Shown here piece after piece: positions 1 to 9,913 of a stretch of 64,000 nt of DNA. Positions within the stretch are counted from its first letter, which is position 1. Every line of letters starts with the position of its first letter. The stretch is from positions 175,523,266 to 175,587,265 of the forward strand of contig OY986435.1 in the NCBI GenBank assembly GCA_963920525.1, in the 5' to 3' direction. The position numbers and the translations under genes are program-made. The notes below the pieces were generated by a model. That model was not told the origin of the DNA. It did no database searches and saw nothing but the letters and a program-made list of their open reading frames with translations. Source of the stretch: Dichetophora obliterata. Lineage: Eukaryota; Arthropoda; Insecta; Diptera; Sciomyzidae.

Positions 1-1290
1 AGGGCTCAAAAAATCTTCCATTGAAAAAATTCTGCAAACACTTCTAGAGAAGACTAAGAAAAGCATTCCCTCCAGTGACATGCATATGTTAAAAGAATGC
101 TTGCTGGGTATGAAAGTGGAAGGTATGAAATAAAAGACTTTCACTTCCACTTTACCTTCTTTTGGAAGCACTTTTTTTGCTGGCGGCTATCTGTATATAA
201 ATAAGCGTAGGCGAAACAATTAAGAACCATTTTCTCCCGTTTTTCTTAACCGATTTTGATAATCTTTTTAATGAATTAGTGTAGGGAGGAGGGGTGCACT
301 AAAATTTTTATTGAAATTCACGTGCTTTTGACAGGTGAAATGATAGATGTCGTTATTTGCAAGGACTAGAATGGTAAATGAGGTATTAAATTAAAGTGTT
401 CGATGAGAAGACGTTCACAATTTGGTTGGTTGGAAAATATCGATTTGAATTTCAAGTTTTGATTTTGCCACTTTCCAATCTAATTTTATCAAAATTTCTT
501 AGTCTTAAAGTTCAATAAAATGGCTTTGGAGAAATAAAAAAAGATTAATCCATACCTCACCAACTTGTTTTCAAATAACTTCTAAATTGTTAAATTTTTG
601 CTTAAAAATAGGTCATAAGTTTTAATTTTTTTTTTTTTAAATTTTCATTTTCCACACTTTTTCATATGACTTATCATTTATCCGCGAAAATTGCTTAATT
701 TTGAGACAGAGCTCACAAAAAAGTTTCTAACATCGAAAATTGTGAGAGAAAGCTACCCCGCCTATGATTTTTTTTTTATAAAAATTAATTTTTTCAAAAT
801 GTTGTTTTTATATTTTTTACAAAGTTTAAAAAGCATAAAAATTTATTTCTGTGAAGAAAATTTTAAAATATTTAAAACCAATTCAAGGTAATCTACAGTG
901 GTACGCATTCGTTTAAACGCACTTTAAATAATTTTATAGCGTTTTCATGTCTCGAAAAAATACTACATATTTTCTGTCCTTTTTGGAAATTCTGCCCAGA
1001 TGAGAAGAAAAATAGTGGCCTCTAAAATTGAATTGTGTTCTTTTCTCGAAAATGTTTACCTCAAAAGAACAAAAATTAAGAATTCTCAAAAATGGCAGAA
1101 AGAGGGTAGAAAAAATTAAAAATTTTTTTGAGAAACGAAAACGCCAATAGCTTTTCTTTTGGAATATAACTTTTTTTTATTTTAAACAAATTATTAAATA
1201 TCTGCTCTCTATTACAGTAAAAGTATTATTATTTTGTTAGAAATGAAGCTATATACCTTCACAAATAGCAAAAATTATCGCAACCTTCGT
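1..1290. other. AT-rich stretch without recognisable gene
   Basis: No coding motif, RNA gene or repeat structure was recognised on either strand. The sequence is rich in A and T homopolymers, and short open frames here have low-complexity Phe/Lys/Asn composition typical of chance frames. Confidence 0.5.
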
Positions 1291-1299
1291 TGAAACGCA

Positions 1300-1985
1300 G
1301 CAAGTCTTTCAGCAATATTTCGAGAAATTTGGCGTCGGTAGATCGGAATTCGTTATTTGCAATTTTTTCAAGAAAAGAATGAATTATGACCCTCATAGCC
1401 TTTAAAGGATATAAAAAACTTAATAAAAGAAAAAAGGGATCATAAAATATGAGGCAACCCAAAATTTATTAAATTCCACTCAAAAACAGAGAAAACTCGA
1501 CCTTCCTGCCACAAAAAAAATGTTTTCTGAATCAAGCTATCAACATCTTCCATTAAATGGAAGACTTGAATTTGCCCGCAAACAAATGCATTGGACGACA
1601 AAATATTTATTTTTATTTTATTTTCTGGTGAGATGAAATTTAATTTGGATAGCCTGATTCCATGAGTTGGAACCGGCATGATCAGTGCCACAAAGACGTT
1701 CATATGTTCAAAAGGAACTTTGGAGGCGGTAATGCCATGGTCTGGCCAGCATACTCTGCAGAAAGCAAAAATAAAATATGTTTGACTTCAAGAAAAGTTA
1801 ACTCAAACATGTTCACTGAAATTTTGGGAGATGTAATGGTGAATTTATGAAAGAAAAAATGGATGAGAACTGCATCATTGAGCCAAATAGGGCATCAATC
1901 CATGTATCTAAGGTATCTTTAAAAAGGTTAAAACAGCATTATATGGATTTAGATTTAGATGAGATTTACTTGCAAATAGTGCTGG
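1300..1985 (+). pseudogene. Tc1-like transposase remnant
   Basis: Several plus-strand frames, read in succession, resemble a Tc1/mariner-superfamily transposase. They are RLEFARKQMHW near 1570, then KFNLDS near 1640, then the RNFGGGNAMVWPAYS block near 1700-1755, then NRASIHVSK near 1885-1915. In Tc1 proteins these blocks lie between the first and second catalytic aspartates and just after the second (GGGSVMVW-like and QQDNAxxH-like). Here the frame changes at least twice, stop codons occur, and the second-aspartate block is degenerate (EPNRA in place of QQDNA). No inverted repeats were found around it. It is an old, inactive copy. The family is fairly sure; the boundaries are approximate. 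Confidence 0.62.
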
Positions 1986-2239
1986 GCATTTAATACTTAA
2001 GTATTTTACATGACCCATTTTTAGAATATATATCAACAAAATATCGCTTATATAATAATTAATTTAAAATTTTAAAGCTAAATGAACAACTATAACTAAG
2101 AACACAATTCAAATATAACAGCAAAAAAAATCAAGAGAAAAGTTTAGATAGTAGTTATGATTTGAATAAAGAAAAGAAAGATAGAAAAAAGGAGTAAACG
2201 AGTTAAGAGAAGTATTCGAAAATTAAATGCTTAAGTTAC

Positions 2240-3730
2240 TTAGTGTTTGTTATACTTTTAATGTAGTTTGAAAGTGAGTTATAAAGTCTTATAGCGCTAA
2301 CGAAAAACAAACGGCTTGAGTTTTGAAAGTTAAACTTCGGAGTAACAAGATTCATGCTTCTGCTGGACCTACAAACTTTAACTTTTCAAAACCTTCAAAA
2401 CAAAACTTTTACTTTTCAAAAAGATAACCTGGACAACGCGAGAGGATGATCTTATGTAGGAAAATGCAATTTCTTGCTTCAAGATATCTGAATGAGCTAC
2501 GACCTAATAACTTGTTGGTACTAAGGTTTCTGGGCACATAGTAGATTTTACTCAAGCTAGAATTTACGTGATTTTCAAAAGACAAAGAAGAGTTTATTTT
2601 TAAACTTAAATTAGTGGCCTTACTTACAGATTTTAGCACAACGCCATTGAGGAAAATTGGGGGATATCAAGACTTTGATATGATGTTTTTGAGATCGGCA
2701 ATACATAAGATTTAAGAGGATTTAGTTTAAGCATATTAGTTCTAGCCCAATTCACTACTTTATTTAAATCTTATAAATCTTCAGAGAATCAAAGGGTATG
2801 GACATATACAGTTGCAGGTCATCAGCATTAGCATGCATGGTAACATGATCACTTTTACTAAGTATGTCATTTATAAACATAGTCAACAGAATCGGGCCTA
2901 GAACAGAGCCTTGCGGAACTCCACTGGTTGTACGTTTATAAGATGAGATGTTGTTTTTACCCTTACTCTTTGAGATCTGCCATTTAAATAGTTAAATCTA
3001 AAACGAACCGATGTATGGGAAAAAACAAAATTAGACATGAGCTTTTTACAGAGCAGAGAGTGATCCACAGTTTCAAACGCCTTAGAGAAGTCTAACAGGC
3101 AGAGTAAGCTCAAATGGCCCATATCATAGGGCACGCTAATGTCATCTAAAATTTTGATCAAAGCAGAGGAACAGCTATGTCCAGGTTGGAGTCCTGACTG
3201 CAGATTATGCATTAGACCGAAAATGTTTAAGTGGTTGACAATTTGTTCAACCATGAGGTGCTCGCATACTTTGGATAGCGATGATAATAAGCTAAATGGC
3301 CGGAAATTGGATGACACAAAGGCATTTGACTTTTTGCTATGGGAATGACATTTGCCTTTTTCTATATCTCGGGACCACTAGACATTGTACAACAATAGTT
3401 TATAATATGAACTTGTGGGCTGAGCACATATGGTTCGATACATTTAATAAACTTTATGGAGATGCCATCAACTCCAATAGCATTAGATTTAATCTCATTA
3501 ATGTATCGTACTGCGTCCACAAAATAATCATTTCAGAAATTGCAATCAATTTGGCACGATTCAGTTTCTTTGTTGCATACTTTAAGTGTCCTGAAGTTGT
3601 CCCATCTTTTTGGAGAACTTAATAGAATTAGTCGCTTGATTTCTCGATTGTCTATACGCCTCCCAGTTGAATAAATTCGGATTGCGCTTACACCTGCTGT
3701 ATAATCTGTTTAGCTGCTTAAGTGCCAATT
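2240..3730 (-). pseudogene. Jockey-like non-LTR retrotransposon fragment (RT domain)
   Basis: Minus-strand frames match, block by block, the better preserved element at 44.7-49.8 kb, so the two are one family. From the N-terminal side: a linker with NLFNWEAYRQSRN near 3690-3650; INEIKSNAIGVDGI near 3500; then a 139-codon frame (2898-3317) with FRPFSLLSSLSKVCEHL, QSGLQPGHSCSSA and the RT motif-A region LLCLLDFSKAFETVDH, whose first aspartate is present. The PQGS block is damaged (QPVEFRKALF). The C-terminal part (2409-2639) has ARNCIFLHK and YLFEK. Frameshifts separate the pieces, and the catalytic YADD box is not readable in a continuous frame. This is an inactive fragment; its 5' limit is uncertain. 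Confidence 0.8.
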
Positions 3731-4238
3731 TAACAGATTCAGAACAGCATGACAGTTTTTATTGGCAATATTTTTAATATTTTAAATTGAAATCGCAAAG
3801 GTCTACAAAATCTAGTTGATGACGGTAGGGGGTTTTTCCAAATAATCGTGTGGTCTTGAGTAACCAGTTGTAAAGGTACATACGACGTCATGAACAAATT
3901 AAAATCATTACACTGTACTCCGCTTTGCTTCCAAATCCTGTCAATGTATTTACAAATGGTATCTTTTCTCGGCCAACGGAACAAAATTACATTTTGAGCT
4001 GCAAGCAACGTTTTAAACCATTTTATTATATATTATAATTTGAGAAAGTTTCAGTTTGCCAAAGATCCAAAACATAAGATCGTGCAAAATTGCACGTAAG
4101 AGATAATCCTAAAACAAAAATTAAATTCATTCAGTCTAAGCGCACACCTTTGGAAAGCTGAAACATAGGTCTTGCAAAATATCTACAACTCAGTTTTATC
4201 CTTTAGTCCCTTGATAGCTTAAAATCTACATGAAAAAC
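3731..4238. other. Unassigned stretch, possibly 5' part of the adjacent RT element
   Basis: An 89-codon minus-strand frame (3739-4008) has no family I recognise. By position it could be degraded endonuclease-to-RT linker of the element ending near 3730, but the comparison with the 49-kb copy is not convincing. Confidence 0.3.
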
Positions 4239-5041
4239 GTGTAAAAAGAATGTTAAAGCTATAAAAACTACTTTTATTCTACAAGTATTTTTTTTTTAAA
4301 TCACAAGACAATCAAATAAGGGTTACACATAAAATAAATACTTTTCTTCTGAATCCATATCGCTTTTATAAGATTTTTTAAAATACTTTAAATATACACA
4401 CGAGAAATTGAGCTTCTTTGTACATCAAAAAATTCAATTAACTGTCTATAAAAATAAAAAAAAAAATAAAAGGTTGTTGTTTTTTTCTTTTGAAATTATA
4501 ACGAACAATCAAAGTCGTAGAAAGTGCAGAATTGCAGCTTTGATTTTTTTAGTTTTGGCTTATGGGTTAAACTCCTGTGCTTAAGAGGAATAAATTAATA
4601 AGAGAAGGGAGAAGGATGCGTAAAATTTATGCGTATAATTCATTTGTGTAAAAAGAATGTTAAAGCTAAAAAAACTACTTTTATTCTGCAAGTAACATTT
4701 TTTTTAAAAAATCACAAGACAATCAAATAAGGCTAAACATAAAATAAATACTTTTCTTCTGAATCCATATTCGCTTTTATTAGATTTTTTAAAATACTTT
4801 AAATATACACTCGAGAAATTGAGCTTCTTTGTATGTCAAAAAATTCAATTAACTGTCTATAAAAATAAAAAAAATAAAAGGTTGTTGTTTTTTTTCTTTT
4901 GAAATTATAACGAACAATCAAAGTCGTAGAAAGGGCAGAATTGCAGCTTTGATTTTTTTAGTTTTGGCTTATGGGTTAAACTCCTGTGCGTAGGAGGAAT
5001 TAATTAATAAGAGAAGGGAGAAGGATGCGTAAAATTTATGC
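4239..5041. repeat. Tandem duplication of a ~395-bp AT-rich segment
   Basis: The segment starting GTGTAAAAAGAATGTTAAAG at 4239 recurs at 4646. Both copies run to GGATGCGTAAAATTTATGC (about 4632 and 5041). The copies differ by scattered substitutions and one- or two-base indels and are separated by 13 bp. No coding potential was seen. It looks like a local segmental duplication. Confidence 0.88.
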
Positions 5042-5636
5042 CAAATAAACTAAAAACTTATGTTTTTAACATTAATTTTGTATCGAATCAACAGATACAA
5101 ACTGAACTCTAGTTTCTTAAATACGATGTTGCTGCTAAACCTCCAACCTTTGCAATTTTTTTTTGGAATAATGAGCAACCAATTCGAAATAAACAATAAT
5201 AAATGAACGCAATAAATGAAAAAATCTGCTGTAAACCAACAAAAATTTTCATAAGAGCACTTAAAGTTCACTTTCATTTTTCATTAAAAAAGTGTTTTTG
5301 TTAAAATATACTCCGCTAAAAACTTTTGCTTTATTCCTTTTGGTAAACAAATAGATATTTTGGAAAAATTACTACTTACATATATTCAATATTTAACTTT
5401 TTTAAACCAAAGAATTTCTTTAATAAAGAATTTAAATTGGAGTATCAATATTTACCTCAGGGAAGAGATATTTTTGACCATTTGATTATAAAAAGTGACA
5501 AATAATAGAAAAAAAATGATTTTGTAAATGAAATGAAAATTGTGAGATTAAACTTTTTTTATTTTGCATCATTTCTAATTTCTTGGTCATTCAGATAGTT
5601 TTTCTGCTAATAATTTTATTAATTTCCGTAAATTAG
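5042..5636. other. AT-rich stretch, nothing recognised
   Basis: No gene, structured repeat or RNA was recognised. The 75-codon minus-strand frame at 5050-5277 has no familiar motif. Confidence 0.4.
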
Positions 5637-5935
5637 TGGCGGCCTTAGACTAGTGGGTAGAGTGCGTGGCCCTAAGCTAAAGAACCGCGGTAGCCCGGGT
5701 TCAATTCCAGCTCAGACAGAATGGTTTTTTCAATAAAATTTATTTTTCTGTTCAGTCGTCACCTCTCTGCAGACAATGACAAACCTCAGAGAATAAAAAC
5801 TGCCATGTAGCTTCTTGAGAATATAAATCGTTCGGAGTCGGCATTAAACTTGTAGGTTCAGTTCTCGATCATTTGTGTTCATGCACAGCACATATTTAAT
5901 AACATACACAACACATTTAATCAATGGCAATTTTT
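5637..5935 (+). mobile_element. tRNA-derived SINE
   Basis: A tRNA-like head carries both internal RNA polymerase III promoter boxes: an A-box-like TAGACTAGTGGGTAGAG near 5646-5662 and a near-consensus B box, GGTTCAATTCC, at 5698-5708. They are about 45 bp apart, as in tRNA genes. It cannot fold into a complete cloverleaf that I can identify. It continues into about 200 bp of unrelated body, including CGGAGTCGGCATTAAACTTG near 5832. That arrangement fits a SINE rather than a functional tRNA. I believe similar CGGAGTCGGCxTAAAAC bodies occur in fly SINEs, but this is from memory. The 3' end is approximate. Confidence 0.6.
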
Positions 5936-7540
5936 TTTTTATAAATAAGACTTTTTCTGAAAGAAAATATATGGTAATTCAACTTTTCTTAACTGAAATA
6001 ACATAAATTTTTTCTTAATATTTGTTCAAATAAATCACAATTTTCAAAATCGCTTTCTTAAGAATACTTTTTAATGTGGAAAATGAAGTAGTTTAGTATT
6101 CGATTGAATTTAAAATGTTACATTTTTAAATTATTTCCATAAATAATTGTTATATATTAGTACCAAAAGGAAACTCCCGGGACTCAAAGGGGCTGAAATT
6201 GTTCAAGGTTCCGGGAACGACTTTCCTAGTACCACCTACACATTAAATGCCCAAGAGCTTTCTAGAAAAGTCAGTGTTGCAAATATAGACAACAACAGTA
6301 CCTACCCATTTTGTTTTCTTCAAAGTTTATTTATCTGTTGCCCCTAGAATGTAAGTTAGACCTCCGTTAATATGTACAAACAAATACACACTGAGTTACG
6401 CCCAGTTTATTCTTTGCAACATAATAGATGCAACATTTGGGGATAAAAATGAGCCAAAAAGGAAAAGGTTCGTGTTTGTTTATGTATTGCTTTTTTCTTA
6501 TTTTCTCCACAGAAATTAAGGTACACAAAAACTTGAAACATGTTCGACTTGGGACTCGTTATACTTTTCTCTCTCCAAAGCAGAAATGGACCAAGAAAGG
6601 AGCCAAGCAAAGAAAAATTAAATTAAATAAATTTCGCATTTATATGTTGAGGTATGTTTAGTTAAGTTACATTTCCGGAAACAAGTTAGAAAAACATTTT
6701 TTTTTTTTGCTATTATTTAAAGCTTTGCAAAACTGCCTAAGCTGCCTTTTTGATACAACAGAGCAAAATAAGAACCCAACAAAAAAAAACACAATCCCGA
6801 AAACATTTTTCATTTTATTTGTTGCCATTCCTTAGGCTGACCGCACTACAGGTCAATCTTAAGTCTGAGTTCTTTTTTTATGCTATATTACAACAACTTC
6901 CTTTATAAGCTGCGAGTCGTTTTTCTCTGACCCCTTTTTTGCAGTTGTGCGTCGTAAAAAAATAAAAGGATTTTGTTCTTGCTATTATCTTGCCTGTTGG
7001 CAGCAATTTTGTAGTTCACAGCTATGTTATTGTTAAAGTTTATTTTCTCTTTGTTCATTTTTTATTATGTGCTTCATTCCCTTAACAATGTCACTAGGGC
7101 GTTAAATCCCTTAACTATCTATTTTTTCCTGTGAGATATAAACTTGCAATTTAATATTATAATTGTTATCAGGGACTACATTGATTTTGTTGATTATGTT
7201 GCGGCCAAGAGTGTGTGGGCGCTTAAGTAACAGCATTTGCTTCTTTTTATGAGTATTCCATTGTTTGAAGTATTGGAGAAAAGGGTTAATTTTGTATACT
7301 TTTGTATTCTTGCATGTTACATGGTTTCTTTAAACATTATAAAAATAAATGTATATGTATTTTTCTATTAGTGCTCAGGATTTGGCATTTCTCGATATAA
7401 ATATAACTTTTAAAGTTGCACAATCTTTAAAAATATATTCGATGGAATCTATCAATAAGAAACCATCTCACATTGGTTCCAAATTGAAAAAAGACGGCCA
7501 AAGCCTCAAGGAGTTGCCTAATCGGCATAAAAGTGTAGTC
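5936..7540. other. Intergenic or intronic sequence, nothing recognised
   Basis: Mixed-complexity sequence. The short open frames at 6147-6347, 6428-6661 (plus) and 6407-6610 (minus) have no recognised motifs. The two in the 6.4-6.66-kb block overlap on opposite strands and are probably chance frames. Nothing else is supported. Confidence 0.4.
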
Positions 7541-7544
7541 ATAT

Positions 7545-7725
7545 AGGAATTTGGGATCACGAATCTGAAGTCAAAAATTTTAAATTCAAAATGGCGGGCA
7601 TGTACATGCTAACTTTTATAATGATAATTTTATGCTTTTCGAATTTGGTGCCCCGAAAGATTTTGGGGTCCCATATTACGAATCTGAAGTCAAAAATTCA
7701 AAATGACGGCCATGAAATAATTTTT
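7545..7725. repeat. Two copies of an ACGAATCTGAAGTCAAAAAT-containing unit
   Basis: The block TTGGGATCACGAATCTGAAG then ATTCAAAATGGCGG near 7550-7600 recurs as TTGGGGTCCCATATTACGAA then TCTGAAGTCAAAAATTC and AAAATGACGG near 7663-7715. The two copies are a direct repeat with a period of about 120 bp. Function unknown. Confidence 0.7.
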
Positions 7726-8415
7726 GTAGTACCTTAGTTTTTATAACTTTTTTAATATTTTTTTTAAATAACGGAAGTTTTCTTTTATTTTTTAATATTT
7801 ATATTATAAATTTTTCTTCTTATAATATTAAAACATCTTTAAGTACACGTTTTATTTTTTGTTGTACATCTCCCGAGAAAGAGATTTTCGGATCTGAGTA
7901 TAAATCCACCAATGGAAGACACCCTCTTTTGTGGCAAGCCGTGGCATCTTTCTGGCATTGTTGTTTTAAAATTTTTTTGCAAATTTATACAATGCTTCGA
8001 GCATCATTTCTTCAGACAACTGACCCAGTGAAAGCATGATATTTTTTGCCACAGAAGAACTGTGAATAATGACTTTGTGAATAATAGGTGGCATGTGGAA
8101 CAGTATTGTTTATATGCAGCATTATTTATGTTTTGGCAAATTTTCTCATTACCATTAAAATTTTTCATTACCACTAAATGTTAGTGGTAGTGCAATTTTT
8201 TCCCATTACTATTACGTACTAATGATCATTACTAGGACTAGGAATCTCAATCAAATGCATGATTTTACTGGGCATCATAATACGCAAATGGTTTTAAAAT
8301 GGCTGCATGATAACTTTAAATAATATTACAAGACAGAAATATTGTTGGAACGAATTTTTTATTACTATAATCTGGTAGATAATTTCATGGCATTTATTTT
8401 TGAAATATGATTTCC
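7726..8415. other. Unassigned stretch with CATTACCATTA-rich segment
   Basis: No gene is seen. Around 8145-8240 there is a patch rich in CATTACCACTA / TTAGTGGTAGTG-type words that can pair with each other, probably a short degraded inverted repeat. Confidence 0.35.
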
Positions 8416-8419
8416 GGCA

Positions 8420-9125
8420 TATCTCCACCGCGGTTACGAGTGACATAGTCCACTCGATCAGTCCAAGTTTTCAATACTTTTTCCAATAAATCTGGCCGTA
8501 TGTCGTGAATAGTGGCTTAAATATTGGCTTCCAATGCTTCAAGAATCGCTAGTTTGTCGGCATAAACCAACGACTTAACATAGCCCCATAAAAAGTAATC
8601 GAGAGTTAACAGTTAACAGGACTACTTCTGAAAATAAAGTTGTCACCAAATTGATTTTGCAATAAATTGATGGTTAAGCGCGCTGTACGGCAAGTTGTGC
8701 CGTCTTGTTGGAACGAAATGTCGTCGATGTTTAGCGGATTAATTTTTGGAAAGAAAAAACCAGTCAGCATGGCTCGATAGCGCTCGCCATTCACCGTAAC
8801 GGCAGCTCCTTCCTCATTTCGAAAGATATAAGGACCGATGATGCCGCCAGCGTGTAAACCGTACTAAACAGTCAATTTTAATGGATCTAATGGTGATTCG
8901 TTAATGGGTTAAGGATTGTCATCCATATAAGGCAATTTTGCTTATTGACGAAGCCAGTTGCTTCTTACTTGGCCGATTATGTTGACCGTAAAATAGACGA
9001 AGTGCTTTATGAACTTCGCGAACAGATTTATTTTTTTCAAAGTAAAGTTCCACATTTTGGAAGCGTTGTTCTGGCGTTAAACGATTCATGCACTGAACAC
9101 ATTCACGACGGCAACGACGCACAGT
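8420..9125 (-). pseudogene. Tc1/mariner-type transposase, internally deleted
   Basis: Read on the minus strand, the N-terminal helix-turn-helix part comes first (9122-8919: LTPEQRFQNVELYFEKNKSV, then FYGQHNRPSKKQ). It is followed after a large internal deletion by the C-terminal catalytic part: HAGGIIGPYIF, then GERYRAMLTGFFF, FQQDGTTCRTAR with the second aspartate, DYFLWGYVKSLVY and a WTDRVDYV tail near 8430-8470. This order is that of insect transposases with a DUF4817-like HTH and a DDE_3-like domain. The first catalytic aspartate region is missing and stop codons occur. A second copy of a related family lies at 51.3-52.8 kb. No inverted ends were found here. Inactive copy. Confidence 0.78.
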
Positions 9126-9240
9126 GCTTTGTCCCAGTACATAGATGGGACAAATATAGAAGGATACGTCTTAGGGTAATGAAATTTTGCATGAGTCCCT
9201 AATATAGTATAATTAAGAAAATTTCAAAGTATTGATAAAA

Positions 9241-9812
9241 TTGACCACGCCCGTCGCACACCGCCCATACAAACCTTAACTATTTTTGGCTGTAGAAATT
9301 GAACTATTGCGTCAAATTTAATGAAAATTGACTCAAAAGCATATTTATGTACCACCTTTGAAAAAAAAAACTTTCATCAACATTGACCACGCCCATCGCA
9401 CACCGCCCATACAAACCTTAACTATTTTTGGCTGTAGAAATTGAACTATTGCGTCAAATTTAATGAAAATTGACTCAAGAGCATATTTATGTACCACATT
9501 TGAAAAAAAAACTTTCATCAACATTGACCACGCCCATCGCACACCGCCCATACAAACCTTAACTATTTTTGGCTGTAGAAATTGAACTATTGCGTCAAAT
9601 TTAATGAAAATTGACTCAAGAGCATATTTATATACCACTTTTGAAAAAAAAAACCTTCATCAACATTGACCACTCCCATCGCACACCGCCCATACAAACC
9701 TTAACTATTTTTGGCTGTAGAAATTGAACTATTGCGTCAAATTTAATGAAAATTGACTCAAGAGCATATTTATGTACCACCTTTGAAAAAAAAAATTTCA
9801 TGAAAATTGATT
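9241..9812. repeat. Tandem array: four copies of a ~142-bp unit
   Basis: Units start TTGACCACGCCC (or a one-base variant) at about 9241, 9383, 9524 and 9666, each running through GCACACCGCCCATACAAACC and ending with an A-run and TTTCATCAAC or a variant. Copies are very similar, so minus-strand frames run through them; these are translation shadows of the repeat rather than genes. The array sits about 100 bp from the 3' end of the RAG1-like gene. It is a short satellite-type array. Confidence 0.93.
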
Positions 9813-9913
9813 GGTCATTATCAGTGAAGTAAAGTATGAATAAAAACTTATTTATTTTATTGATATAGCTATTTCTTTGGTTAAAAGTAAGCGTCATCAC
9901 TACAGGAGCCACC

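Noticed and set aside
9241..9812. Possible CRISPR-like array
   Set aside because: The repeats are contiguous 142-bp units without spacers, in an animal-type genome. It is a tandem satellite.
9345..9912. Two minus-strand ORFs of 94-97 codons with repeated blocks (AWSMLMKVFF)
   Set aside because: They are the 142-bp tandem repeat read through. The internal repetition mirrors the DNA period and there is no domain.
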